A stretch of 64,000 nucleotides of DNA from Streptomyces sp. V3I8 (GTDB lineage Bacteria > Actinomycetota > Actinomycetes > Streptomycetales > Streptomycetaceae), in contig NZ_JAUSZL010000002.1 in assembly GCF_030817535.1 (NCBI RefSeq), forward strand, positions 8,308,001-8,372,000, written 5' to 3'. The translations under genes and the position numbers were made by a program. Under the pieces are notes generated by a model that saw nothing but the letters and a program-made list of their open reading frames with translations, was not told the origin of the DNA and searched no databases. How positions within the stretch are numbered: position 1 is the first letter of the stretch; each line of letters starts with the position of its first letter. Shown here in pieces: positions 10,121 through 19,223 of the stretch.

Positions 10121-13100
10121 TCAGCCGATGCGCGCCTCCCCGTAGGGGACGAGCCGGACGGGCCCCAGCAGTCCGTACGCCGCCCGGGCCACGCCGCCGT
10201 ACACGCCGGGGTCGCTGACGCGCAGGCGGTTGGCGAGCGGGGTGGCCACCTCGACCTCGATGACGTTCGCCCCGCGCCCGAGCAGGCCGCCCAGGTCGAC
10301 CACCGGACGGATCTGGTCGACCGGGTCGAGCCGGTGGCCGTTGACCGTCACCCGGCAGGTGTCGGTGACCGCGCCCAGCTCCAGACGCGCGCCGTACCCG
10401 CCGCTCCAGCCGCGTTCGAGCGTGACCGTCGTGCGGTAGCGGCCGATGCCCGAGACGTCGGCGAGTTCGGGGATCTGCGACCAGGGCACCAGCGCGTCGA
10501 GCGTCAGGTCGTGCTCGACGACGGTGGTCCGGGTCGCCGAGGCACCGGGCCGCCAGTCCTGGACGTGCAGCTTCCAGGAGGTCAGCTCCGTCGGCTCCGG
10601 GATGTCCTTGAGCGAGGTGCTCACGGCACGCCCCTTGGAGAGCACGGTCCGGTACGTGCCCGCGGCCGCCGAGCGGACGGTGAGACCGGCGTCCGTGAAC
10701 CGCACCTCGTCGGCCTCGCTGCCGGTGGCGTACGGGCGGGCGCCGTTGCGGTCGCCGAAGAGGCCCGGCCGGCCGATCGCCACGACGAGGGTCTCCGCGG
10801 GCTGCAGGGTGACCCGCACGGTCACCGAGTCGCCGTCCTCGGTGTAGCGCGCGAGGCGTTCGGCCTTCCCGGTCCACGGGTCCAGCAGGTACGGCACGCC
10901 CTTCGCCGTGGTGCGGTGCAGGGTGACCTCGTGGTCGACGGCGGCGACCGGCGGCTTGACGGTCTCGGCGTGCTTGCCGTTGACCAGGTAGTAGTAGTCG
11001 ACCCCGTCGGCCACCCGGTGGGCGTTGAGCAGGGTCGAGGCGCTCGCGTGCACGACGTCGGGCTTCACCCCGAGCGCGGTGAGCGCGTCGCCGACCGCGG
11101 CCTTGTCCGTGACCTGCCGGACCAGCGGCTGGGCCAGCAGCTCCTTCACCACGGACAGCACCTGCGCAGCCTCGCCGGTGTCCGGGATCCCGGACGGCAC
11201 CACCGTGTCCCAGGCGCCGAGCAGGACGATCGGCAGTCCGGCGCGGGTGAGCCGGAGCAGGGCGCGGGCGTCCTTCAGCGCGAGGGTCACCGTGGAGCCG
11301 TAGAAGAAGTCGCCCTCGACGAACAGGGCCTTGTAGGCGGGTCCTTCGGGTGCGAGCCGGCCCTTGCGCACGGTGGCGGAGGGCAGGTCGAGGAGGGGTC
11401 CGCTGAGGAACTGGTGGGTCCAGCCGAGCGTGATGCCCGTGGCGGTGAACCAGGAGGCGCCGATGCCGGTGGCCGTGTAGCCGGTCTGCCGGAACACCGC
11501 GACGTCGGCCTTGGCGCGGCCGGTCTGCAGCACCTGGTGGACCCGGCCGAGGTAGTCGGAGATGTCCGGGACGTGCTTCCAGGTGGGATGCCTGGGACCC
11601 CAGGACTCGCCGTAGCCGGCCACGCCCTTGTACGGGGTGAAGGCCGCGTAACCGGGCCAGTTGACGCCCGGGAACTCGGCGTAGGAGAAGCCGTGGACGA
11701 CCGTCTGGTTGACCCCGGCGGCGTAGGCGCCGCCCATGGTGCGCAGGAACCGCTGCCACGTGGTGCTGTACGCGCTGCCCGTGTACGCGCCGGCCTCGCA
11801 CGAGAGCACCGTGTTCCCGGCCATGTCGCGGCCGCCGGCCAGGCACCGGTAGTCGTCGAGGTTCTTGAAGCCGAGCGACTCGCCCTCGGCGATGTCGAGG
11901 ATCGAGGCCGTGGCGATGGCGTCGGTCTGCAGACCGTAGGGCTGGGAGCGCAGCTGCAGGCCCAGTGAGTGGGCCCAGGTGCGCAGCGCCGTGAAGTGGT
12001 GCTTGTTGACGAGGGTGGAGACCGTCTCCCAGAAGTCGTGCCGGATCTGGCGGGTGACGGCCGCCTCGAAGGCGTAGACCTGGTTGCTGTTGTCGAGGAC
12101 CAGGGCGGGCAGCAGCGGCAGCAGGGAGCGGCCGGTGTGCTCGCGGAACGCGTCGGGCAGGCCCGGCGTCCACTGCAGTCCGTCGGTCTCCAGCTCGATG
12201 GAGTCCTCGAACAGGGCCCCGCCGGACACCTTCAGCAGCCGGCGGACCGACTTCGTGAGGATGTGCTTCTCCCAGAAGTCCGTCACCGCGCGGGTGCCGG
12301 CCGCGCTGAAGTGGTCGACGACGTAGGCCGGCGGGTCGGTGTGCGGTCCGGCCTCCGGGGTCTGGCCCGAACCGCGCACCCAGTACGCGATCACGACCCA
12401 GGTGCCGTCGTCGGGCGCGGTCCAGCTCAGGGCACCGTCGGTGACGCCGGAGGTGAGGTCGCGGACCGAGTCCAGGTCGAGGCCGGTCTCCTTGCGGGTG
12501 GAGTTCGCGGTGTTCACCCTGGCCGCCTGCACCACGAGCAGCTTGCGCGCGGTCACGCCGGAGGCCGCCTGGTGGACGGGCTCCGGGACCGGGCCGGTGT
12601 AGGTGGCGCCGGGGGCCACGGTGACCGCTCCGTGCGCGAGTTCCTTGACGGCGGCGTCGCTGTCGGGGGTGATCCCGGGGACGGCGGCGGGCCAGCTGGG
12701 GCCGATGGTGAGATCGATGGTGAGCCCGCGTCGCGCGGCCTGGCTCAGCGCGGCCTCGACTCCCGCCACCCAGGCGGCGCTTCCCCAGCCGTGGCGGGCC
12801 GTGTCCAGCTGCGCGGTGTCGGTGACGCTGTGGTGGACGGCGGCTATCTCGGCGCCGCCGAAGCCCGCGTCGGCGATCTGGTCGATCTCCCGTCTGATCT
12901 CGTCGGGCTGCACGAGACCGTCCGGCCACCACCAGCGGAACTTCGGCCGCACCGCCCGGTCCGGCCGGGCGAACGGCAGGGAGGAACCGGCGGCGCCCGA
13001 GGCGGCGGCGGTGGCGGGGGCGGCCGAGGCGCGGCCCGCGGCCGCCCAGTCGACGGCGCCGGCGGCGGTCGCGGTGGCGGCCGCGGCGAGAAGGGTGCGG

Positions 13101-13141
13101 CGCGGGAGGCCCGTCCTCGGAACTGCGGTGTGGTCGTTCAT
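10121..13141 (-). CDS. Secreted glycosidase, GH106 (alpha-L-rhamnosidase) type
   Basis: A 1006-aa protein with a twin-arginine signal (RTGLPRRTLLAAAA) followed by an Ala-rich stretch, so it is exported folded. The next region, KFRWWWPDGLVQPDEIRREI, is the usual start of GH106 catalytic domains. The C-terminus is a jelly-roll-like module of the kind found on rhamnosidases. The family releases terminal alpha-L-rhamnose from plant polysaccharides and glycosides; the exact substrate cannot be read. I take the ATG at 13141 because it directly precedes the Tat motif; an in-frame GTG at 13168 has no better ribosome site. A promoter with a LacI-like operator lies just upstream. Confidence 0.82.
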   Translation of the reverse strand: MNDHTAVPRTGLPRRTLLAAAATATAAGAVDWAAAGRASAAPATAAASGAAGSSLPFARPDRAVRPKFRWWWPDGLVQPDEIRREIDQIADAGFGGAEIAAVHHSVTDTAQLDTARHGWGSAAWVAGVEAALSQAARRGLTIDLTIGPSWPAAVPGITPDSDAAVKELAHGAVTVAPGATYTGPVPEPVHQAASGVTARKLLVVQAARVNTANSTRKETGLDLDSVRDLTSGVTDGALSWTAPDDGTWVVIAYWVRGSGQTPEAGPHTDPPAYVVDHFSAAGTRAVTDFWEKHILTKSVRRLLKVSGGALFEDSIELETDGLQWTPGLPDAFREHTGRSLLPLLPALVLDNSNQVYAFEAAVTRQIRHDFWETVSTLVNKHHFTALRTWAHSLGLQLRSQPYGLQTDAIATASILDIAEGESLGFKNLDDYRCLAGGRDMAGNTVLSCEAGAYTGSAYSTTWQRFLRTMGGAYAAGVNQTVVHGFSYAEFPGVNWPGYAAFTPYKGVAGYGESWGPRHPTWKHVPDISDYLGRVHQVLQTGRAKADVAVFRQTGYTATGIGASWFTATGITLGWTHQFLSGPLLDLPSATVRKGRLAPEGPAYKALFVEGDFFYGSTVTLALKDARALLRLTRAGLPIVLLGAWDTVVPSGIPDTGEAAQVLSVVKELLAQPLVRQVTDKAAVGDALTALGVKPDVVHASASTLLNAHRVADGVDYYYLVNGKHAETVKPPVAAVDHEVTLHRTTAKGVPYLLDPWTGKAERLARYTEDGDSVTVRVTLQPAETLVVAIGRPGLFGDRNGARPYATGSEADEVRFTDAGLTVRSAAAGTYRTVLSKGRAVSTSLKDIPEPTELTSWKLHVQDWRPGASATRTTVVEHDLTLDALVPWSQIPELADVSGIGRYRTTVTLERGWSGGYGARLELGAVTDTCRVTVNGHRLDPVDQIRPVVDLGGLLGRGANVIEVEVATPLANRLRVSDPGVYGGVARAAYGLLGPVRLVPYGEARIG

Positions 13142-13197
13142 GGTTCCAGTCCGCTCTTGGGGCAGCACAAAGAGGACCCCTGTGGGGCCCAGGGAGT

Positions 13198-13248
13198 TGA
13201 ATCGTTTTAATCGCTGCGAAACTAAGTCGCCGCATCAAGAGGCGTCAA
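13198..13248 (-). promoter_or_regulatory. Promoter with LacI-type operator for the GH106 gene
   Basis: On the minus strand TTGACG (13248-13243), 18 bases, then TAGTTT (13224-13219) form a plausible vegetative promoter. Immediately downstream, TGAATCGTTTTA (plus strand 13198-13209) matches the LacI-family consensus TGAAACGTTTCA at 10 of 12 positions. A bound repressor would cover the start site. No lacI gene is in the window. Confidence 0.55.
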
Positions 13249-13379
13249 GAAGCATGCACGACACAATTTTCTGGTTGCGGTGCCTGGGAGGACCCTGGGG
13301 CAGGCCGCTGGGGCTGGGGCTGGATCCCGGCGCCGCCGCTGCGACGGCGCCGGGCGGGTGCCCCCGTGGGGGCGCCGGG

Positions 13380-13751
13380 TCAGGCGAGGGGCTCGTGGTT
13401 GACCCAGATCGCCTTGTACGGGCGGCGGGCCTGCCAGCGGCCGATGAACTCGCCGACACCGGGGAGGGCGAAGGCGCTGTCGAGGGCGCCGAGGTCGGTC
13501 AGACCGAACCGGACGACGGCGGAGGCGACGGCCACCGGGGCGTGGTCGTCGCCGGGGACGCGCAGGTGGTGGCGGGCCGCGAAGGACTCGAAGGCGCCGG
13601 TGTCCATGGTCAGTTCTTCGAGCTCTTCCAGGTACGTGTCGAGTTCGTCGGTGGGAATCGGTTCGTCGAAGGCGACGATCATCGTGTGATGGATCATGAC
13701 CCGATTGAACTGGCGGTTCTTCGTGAAGTCCAAGGCCGACGGGTTCTGCAT
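13380..13751 (-). CDS. Small Dabb-like (dimeric alpha/beta barrel) protein
   Basis: A 123-aa protein. After a short N-terminal lead (MQNPSALDFTKNRQFNR), the sequence VMIHHTMIVAFDEPIP opens like a stress-responsive Dabb / antibiotic-biosynthesis-monooxygenase-fold protein, and it ends YKAIWVNHEPLA. Function is unknown; this fold usually makes small dimers that bind or oxidise hydrophobic ligands. The ATG at 13751 is chosen because AAGGA precedes it; the internal MIHH start lacks a ribosome site. It is transcribed away from a LysR gene 40 bases off, the usual arrangement for a LysR-controlled target. Confidence 0.62.
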   Translation of the reverse strand: MQNPSALDFTKNRQFNRVMIHHTMIVAFDEPIPTDELDTYLEELEELTMDTGAFESFAARHHLRVPGDDHAPVAVASAVVRFGLTDLGALDSAFALPGVGEFIGRWQARRPYKAIWVNHEPLA

Positions 13752-13791
13752 CCATTCCTTCCGGGAATGAACGGGTCGGTACTCTGGCGGC

Positions 13792-14658
13792 ATGGCCGAG
13801 CTGGAGACCCGCGAGCTGGAGTACTTCGCCGCGCTCGCCGAGGAACTGCACTTCGGGCGGGCGGCGCAGCGGCTGGGGATCGCGCAGCCCGCCTTGTCCA
13901 AGGCGGTGCGCCGGCTGGAGGACCGGCTCGGGGTGGCACTGGTGGAGCGCTCCAGCCGGCACGTCGCCCTCACCTCTGCCGGGGAGGTGCTGCGGTACCA
14001 CGGCCGGTACGCGCTGCTCGCCGTCGGGGCGGCGGCCGAGAGGACCCGTCGGGCGGGTGAGCGGGAGACCCGGCTGCGTCTGGTGATCAAGCCCGGCGGG
14101 GACGCGGGCCTGTTGTCCGGCATGCTGGCCGCCTACTCCCGCCGGCCCGACGCCCGCCAGGTGGACATCCTGTTCGGCGGGCCCACCGACCGCGCCGATC
14201 ACGTGCGCGACGGCCGGGCGGACGTGGCTCTGCTGTACGTGCCGTTCGACGACCTGACCGGCCTGGACCACGAGATCCTGATGGTCGAGGGCCGGGTGGC
14301 GGTCCTGCCGCCGGACCACCGGCTCGCCGGCCGCGACGAGGTGACCCTCGCCGACCTGGCCCACGAGACGCTGCCGCGCTGGAAGGGTGCCCGTGGCTCG
14401 GGGGCGCCCGGTGCCGGGCCTGCCGCCGGGTCCGGCCCCGAGGTCGCCGACGGTGCCGAGCTGACGCACCTGGTCCTGCTGGGACGGGCGATCGCGGTCC
14501 TGCCGTGTTCGCTGGCCAGGCCGTTGCACCCGGAGCTCGTCCATGTTCCGGTGGCCGACGCGCCGCGCAGCGCGCTGGTCCTGGCCTGGGGGCAGGAGGA
14601 CCGGCGGCGACCGGTCGCGGACTTCGTCGCCTCGGCGGTGGAGTCGGTGCAGGGCTGA
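13792..14658 (+). CDS. LysR-family transcriptional regulator
   Basis: A 288-aa protein with the LysR winged helix at residues 1-65 (LEYFAALAEELHFGRAAQRL, then the recognition helix QPALSKAVRRLE) and a substrate-binding co-inducer domain from about 90. That domain has a Gly/Ala/Pro-rich low-complexity stretch near residue 205. It is divergent from the Dabb-like gene across 40 bases and probably controls it and itself from that gap. The inducer cannot be predicted. Confidence 0.92.
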   Translation: MAELETRELEYFAALAEELHFGRAAQRLGIAQPALSKAVRRLEDRLGVALVERSSRHVALTSAGEVLRYHGRYALLAVGAAAERTRRAGERETRLRLVIKPGGDAGLLSGMLAAYSRRPDARQVDILFGGPTDRADHVRDGRADVALLYVPFDDLTGLDHEILMVEGRVAVLPPDHRLAGRDEVTLADLAHETLPRWKGARGSGAPGAGPAAGSGPEVADGAELTHLVLLGRAIAVLPCSLARPLHPELVHVPVADAPRSALVLAWGQEDRRRPVADFVASAVESVQG

Positions 14659-14812
14659 GCCCGTACCGCCGCCACCGGGGCATCCCCTCCCGGTCCGGCA
14701 GAAGGCCGCCGGCCGTCCGGTGGACCCTTCTCGCTCCCGCCCTCGTGTCGCACGCCCGGGCCGAGGCCGGAAGAAGCCCACTGCCGGGGCGTGGTCCGGG
14801 CAGGCGGACACG

Positions 14813-14840
14813 GACCGGCCGAGGGGGCGCCCGGCCGGTC
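14813..14840. terminator. Possible hairpin at the end of the acyl-CoA ligase gene
   Basis: GACCGGCC and GGCCGGTC pair across a 12-base loop, overlapping the minus-strand stop codon at 14839. The stem is only 8 bp, so terminator function for the convergent LysR and ligase genes is tentative. Confidence 0.35.
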
Positions 14841-16743
14841 AGCCGAAGACGCTGTCCGTGTCGTCCCAGCTGTAGGGGTCGACGGGGGCGGGGCCGCGGA
14901 GCGCGCGCGACGAGGACTGGTACATGGCTTCGATCTCGGCGGCGTACCGGTCCGCGACGGCGTCCCTGCGCAGTTTCATCGACGGGGTGAGCAGCCCGTT
15001 GGCCAGGTCGAACGCCTCGGGCAGCACCCGGTACACGCGGATCGACTCCGAGCGCGACACGGTGGAGTTGACCGCGCCGACAGCGCGGTTGATCTCCTCC
15101 CGCAGGGCGTTCTCCTCGCGCAGCCGGCGGTCCTGCGCGTCGCCCGGTGTGGCGTGCAGCGAGCGCCAGTGCGCCAAATACTCGGGGTCGAGGGTGATCA
15201 GGGCTCCCACGCAGGGCCGGCCGTCACCGACGACGACCGCCTGGTGGACGAGCGGATGGACCCGCAGACGTTCCTCCAGGGCCGCCGGAGCGACGCTCTT
15301 GCCGCCGCTCGTGACGACGATGTCCTCCTTGCGGCCGGTGATGCTCAGATAGCCCTCCTCGTCGAACCGCCCGAGGTCACCAGTGGCCAGCCAGCCGTTG
15401 CGGAACGCGGCCCGGTCGCCCTCCTCGTCGTTGACGTAGCCCTGGAAGACCGAGGGCCCCCGGACGAGGAGCTCCCCGTCCTCCGCCACCTGGATCTCGG
15501 TGTCGGGCAGGGGCTGCCCCACGGTGCCGATCTTCTCCCGGCCGACGGGCTGGGCCGTGATGCCGCCGCTCGTCTCGGTGAGTCCGTACCCGTCGTGGAG
15601 GGGGATCCCGATCCCCGCGTAGAACAGGGCCAGTTCACGGTTGAGGGGGGAGCCGCCCGACACCGCGCCGCACACGCGTCCGCCGAGGGCCGCGCGGAGC
15701 CTGCGGTACACCGTCTTGTCGTAGACGGCGTGCTGCAGCCGCAGCTCGAGGCCGGGGCTGGGGCCGGTGCCCAGGCGCTGCCGCTCGGTGGCGGCGGCGA
15801 AGTCCTGCGCGGTGCGGGCGGCGCGCTCGAACAGGGCGCCGCGGCCGGACTGCTCCGCCTCGCGCAGGAAGTTCTTGTAGAGCTTCTCGAAGACGAGCGG
15901 GACGGCGTGGAGATAGGTGGGCCGGAACGACAGCAGGGCGTCGGCCAGCTTCTCCGCGCGCAGGTCGGGTTCGTGGCCCATCAGGAATCCGCCGCGCATG
16001 CACAGCCCCTGCACCATGAGGCCGTACACGTGCGAGAAGGGCAGGAAGGCCAGGACGGCGGGCTGCTGCCCGGCAGGCGCCGCGGTGTGTCCCCATCCGG
16101 CCAGCAGGGTGTCGCAGGGGCTCGCCAGGCTGTTGTGGCTCAGCGCGCAGCCCTTGGGTCCGCCCGTCGTGCCGGAGGTGTAGGCGATGACGGCGGTCGA
16201 GTCGGGGAGCACGATCCGGCGCATGGACTCGACGGTGGTGACCGGGACGTCCCGGCCCGCCTCCGTGAGGTCCGCGAGGGCTCCGGAGTCCAGCTGCCAG
16301 ACGTGCCGCAGGGCCGGCAGCGAGGCGATCACCGAGCCGACCGTCATGATGCCCTGCTCGTCCTCCACCACCATGGCCACGCAGCTCGCGTCCTGGAGGA
16401 TCCACGCGACCTGTTCGTGCGAGGAGGTCGGGTGGACCGGCACGATCTCGGCGCCCACCGTCCACAGGGCGTAGCTGAGCACGGTCCACTCGTAGCAGGT
16501 GTGCGCCATGACGGCCACGCGGTGGCCCGGGAAGATCCCGGCCGCGATGAACCCCTTGGCGACGTCCAGCACCTCGTCCCGCAGCTCGACGGCGGTCACC
16601 TGCGACCAGACCGCGGGGGAGGTGTCGGAGCGGCGCGCCAACTGCGGCAGCAGAGGGTCGCGTTCGGCTGTCTCGAAGAGACTGTCGGCGAGCCCTCCCT
16701 GCATCGAGGGCGAAGCCTGTCTGGCTACTTCCAAGGGGTGCAT
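14839..16743 (-). CDS. Long-chain acyl-CoA synthetase (AMP-forming), FadD type
   Basis: A 634-aa ANL-superfamily ligase that activates a carboxylic acid with ATP and CoA. The phosphate-binding loop AYTSGTTGGPKG, the motif DGYGLTETSGG, the TGDLG aspartate and the hinge GRKEDIVVTSGGK are all present, as is a C-terminal lid domain with the usual lysine region. Length and the pattern LRDEVLDVAKG near the N-terminus fit the long-chain group. GGAG is 6 bases before the ATG. It stands alone between a convergent LysR gene and a long non-coding gap, so the physiological fatty acid is unknown. Confidence 0.9.
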   Translation of the reverse strand: MHPLEVARQASPSMQGGLADSLFETAERDPLLPQLARRSDTSPAVWSQVTAVELRDEVLDVAKGFIAAGIFPGHRVAVMAHTCYEWTVLSYALWTVGAEIVPVHPTSSHEQVAWILQDASCVAMVVEDEQGIMTVGSVIASLPALRHVWQLDSGALADLTEAGRDVPVTTVESMRRIVLPDSTAVIAYTSGTTGGPKGCALSHNSLASPCDTLLAGWGHTAAPAGQQPAVLAFLPFSHVYGLMVQGLCMRGGFLMGHEPDLRAEKLADALLSFRPTYLHAVPLVFEKLYKNFLREAEQSGRGALFERAARTAQDFAAATERQRLGTGPSPGLELRLQHAVYDKTVYRRLRAALGGRVCGAVSGGSPLNRELALFYAGIGIPLHDGYGLTETSGGITAQPVGREKIGTVGQPLPDTEIQVAEDGELLVRGPSVFQGYVNDEEGDRAAFRNGWLATGDLGRFDEEGYLSITGRKEDIVVTSGGKSVAPAALEERLRVHPLVHQAVVVGDGRPCVGALITLDPEYLAHWRSLHATPGDAQDRRLREENALREEINRAVGAVNSTVSRSESIRVYRVLPEAFDLANGLLTPSMKLRRDAVADRYAAEIEAMYQSSSRALRGPAPVDPYSWDDTDSVFG

Positions 16744-17351
16744 GTGCCGCTCCAGACTCTCCTCAGAGCGCCCCTTCCGATGCAGTCCGGAATCGAGGGC
16801 GTTCGAAATCTAGCCCACGACGGCGGGAGTTGGGTCACGAACGGCCCATCGGCCTGACCTGATTCGCTTGCGGAGTGCCACCGGGCCACTGCGGTCCGTC
16901 GAGCGGGAAACGGTTCCGGCGGCACCGGCGGACGGGGACGGCGGCGGGGTGCCGGCCGCGTGCTGCCTCGCGCCGCGACCGGTGTGCGCAGGGCATCCGG
17001 GGAAGCCAGGACCTCGGTGTCCGGATTGCGCCGCTGGTCGTTCGACCGGCTGTACGACGCGTCGACCGGCGACGTGAGGGCGGCTGGCAGGTCCCCGGCC
17101 CGGGCGTGCGTGCGGTCCTCCACCCGCGGTGCGGCCGTCGTCGGACCCCGGGTGTTCGACTTGAAATCGCCGCTGCCGAGGAACCGCCGGTGGTCCGGGT
17201 CCACCGCCGCGCCCCGGTCGCGGAGAGTGCGCCGACGCCGGTGGCGGTGTGCGGACGGGCGGCCTCCCGTGCACGTCATTACGATGAAGGAGATCGTCGG
17301 GCCGCCCAGCGGCCCGCGTGCGAGGGGGCCGACCGAGGCAGGAGGGCCGCC
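16744..17351. other. 608-base gap without a recognised gene
   Basis: It lies between divergent genes (acyl-CoA ligase minus, hydrolase plus). Open frames exist on both strands (for example 16810-17274 minus) but have the Arg/Pro/Gly-rich composition of GC-rich shadows and no family resemblance. Both promoters should be here; I could not assign boxes. Its length suggests room for a decayed gene, but none can be demonstrated. Confidence 0.5.
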
Positions 17352-18209
17352 GTGAGCACGATCGCGGTGAAGGCCGCCCGGTTGCGGAGCGGACTCGTCC
17401 TCCCGTACGCCCAGGCGGGCGGCCCGCAGGGCGTCCCCGTCGTGTTCGTGCACGGCCTCGCGGACTCCTGGTGGACGTTCGAGCCGCTGCTCAGGCGCCT
17501 TCCGGCCGCGCTGCACGGGTACGCCCCCACCCAGCGGGGCCACGGCGACGCCGAACGGCCCCCGCACGGCTACGGTCCCGAGGACTTCGCCGGCGACCTC
17601 GTGGAGTTCCTCGACGCCGCGGGCATCCGGCGGACGGTCCTGGCCGGCGTGTCCAGCGGCGGTGTGGCCGCACGGCTGGTCGCGGGCAGCCATCCCGACC
17701 GGGTGGCGGGCCTCGTCCTGGCGGGCGTCCCCGCCACCCTCGCCGACAAGCCCGGTGCGAGGGCCCTGGCGAAGAGGGTGCGGCGCCTCGGCGACCCCGT
17801 ACCGCGTGCCTTCGTCGAGGAACTGCTGAGCGGTCTCACGGCCCGGCCGCTGGGGCGCGGACTCCTCGCGACACTCGCCGACGAGAACCTGAAGGTACCC
17901 GCACGGGTGTGGCGGGAGACCGTGCGCGGCCTGCTGGAGACGGACCTCGCGGCCACGCTGCGGGGCATCCTCGTGCCCACGCTCGTGCTGTGGGGCGACG
18001 CCGACGCCCTCCTGCCGCGCGCCGACCAGCAGCGGATCCTCGACGCGGTCCCCGGGGCGCGGCTCCTCGTGTACGGGGGCGCCGGTCACGTCCTGCACCA
18101 GGAGGCACCCGAACGGTTCGTCCAGGACGTCGCCGCCTTCGCCGCGGCCGTCCTGCCGGTCCGGCAGGACGGCGACGCTCCCGGCGCGGGCCGGGACGCC
18201 GCCCCCTGA
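17352..18209 (+). CDS. Alpha/beta-fold hydrolase
   Basis: A 285-aa hydrolase with the oxyanion motif VFVHGLADS, the nucleophile elbow GVSSGG (first Ser), a likely acid Asp in LWGDADALLP and the histidine in GGAGHVLHQE. A cap region lies around residues 120-200. This resembles the epoxide-hydrolase / haloperoxidase-like group; the substrate is unknown. The GTG at 17352 is chosen because GGAGGG lies 5 bases upstream. It is convergent with the NLP gene 32 bases away. Confidence 0.88.
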   Translation: MSTIAVKAARLRSGLVLPYAQAGGPQGVPVVFVHGLADSWWTFEPLLRRLPAALHGYAPTQRGHGDAERPPHGYGPEDFAGDLVEFLDAAGIRRTVLAGVSSGGVAARLVAGSHPDRVAGLVLAGVPATLADKPGARALAKRVRRLGDPVPRAFVEELLSGLTARPLGRGLLATLADENLKVPARVWRETVRGLLETDLAATLRGILVPTLVLWGDADALLPRADQQRILDAVPGARLLVYGGAGHVLHQEAPERFVQDVAAFAAAVLPVRQDGDAPGAGRDAAP

Positions 18210-18241
18210 CGGTCCGGACGGTCCGCGGGTGCGCCGTGCGG

Positions 18242-19036
18242 TCAGGCGTTGGGGTCGAAGGCGATCCCCGACGGCTTGGCCGACGCGAGGTGCGAGGCGA
18301 ACGTGCTGTCCTTGATGCCGAGCGTCGCACTTCCGAAGTTGTACGAGGTCAATGTGTCACGCAAGCTGCCGGGGTAACCGTTCCAGCCGACCAGCGGCGG
18401 GCGCTGCCAGGTCCCCTTGTGGTTCTCCGGCGGCTCGTCCCCCGCGGTCGCGGCACGGAAGCAGTGCGTGCTGATCCCGTCCTTGTGGTAGACGACCTTG
18501 GCGTGCGTCCCGTCCCAGCGGATCGCCGAGCGGTTGTGCACCGTGAACGAGCCGTGGTTGGACGTCGAGACGTACTGGGCCTCGTTGTTCTGCACCCAGA
18601 CCACGATGTGCTCCCAGTCATGCCGGTGCCCGCCGAGCCCGCTGCCGGCCACGGCCTGGTCCTTCTCGAAGTACGAGCCGTAGACGATCGCGCACCAGCC
18701 GTTGTTGCACTTGGAGCGCGAGTAGGTGTTGACGCTGTCCAGGTCGGACGCGTCACGGCACTGGCCGTTCAGGGCGCCGCTCGGGTTGAGCCCGCCGTTG
18801 ACGGTCCCGTCGGGGCCGATGGCCGACGTGGCGTAGCAGCCGTCCGTGTCGTAGTCGTACGTGGGCTGAAACGTCGAGTCCAGCGCCTCCGCGTTGGCGG
18901 GCAGTGCGGCGGGCGGCGCCGCCAGGGCGGTGGCCGGGAAAACGAGGACCAGGGCCGCCGCGCCCGCCAGGACGCCGAGCGACTTCCGGCCCAAGCGCCG
19001 GGGTCCGAAGAACTTCGATGCCGGTCTGCCGTTCAC
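18242..19036 (-). CDS. Secreted NPP1/NLP-family protein (necrosis- and ethylene-inducing-like)
   Basis: A 264-aa protein with a Sec signal peptide (positively charged start, then LGVLAGAAALVLVFPATALA). The heptapeptide hallmark of NLPs, GHRHDWE, is intact at about residue 135, and the conserved cation-site pattern is preserved. Active NLPs bind sphingolipids of plant membranes and lyse cells; many bacterial members are untested. I choose the GTG at 19036, preceded at ideal distance by AGGAGG; an upstream in-frame ATG at 19051 overlaps that ribosome site. It is divergent from the GT39-like gene. Cysteine pairs (CYA, QCRD, KCNNGWCA) fit a disulfide-bonded secreted fold. Confidence 0.9.
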   Translation of the reverse strand: MNGRPASKFFGPRRLGRKSLGVLAGAAALVLVFPATALAAPPAALPANAEALDSTFQPTYDYDTDGCYATSAIGPDGTVNGGLNPSGALNGQCRDASDLDSVNTYSRSKCNNGWCAIVYGSYFEKDQAVAGSGLGGHRHDWEHIVVWVQNNEAQYVSTSNHGSFTVHNRSAIRWDGTHAKVVYHKDGISTHCFRAATAGDEPPENHKGTWQRPPLVGWNGYPGSLRDTLTSYNFGSATLGIKDSTFASHLASAKPSGIAFDPNA

Positions 19037-19223
19037 AAGTGTCCTCCTCATCGGCCCCGTGCAGGCCAACGCCCTGTATGACATGTGCAGTTCAGAGTGT
19101 CGGGTTTTCACTCGCGTGCCAAGAGGCCGCAGGAGGCGCAACGGTTACGGAGTGCCCAACACTTGTGGCTCGTCCGACCCAAGAACGTCACAGACGTGGG
19201 GGGTTGGTGGAAAGGTGTGCCGC

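Noticed and set aside
16810..17274. Possible 154-aa gene on the minus strand in the long gap
   Set aside because: Arg/Pro/Gly-rich, no motif, no ribosome site; looks like a GC-rich shadow.
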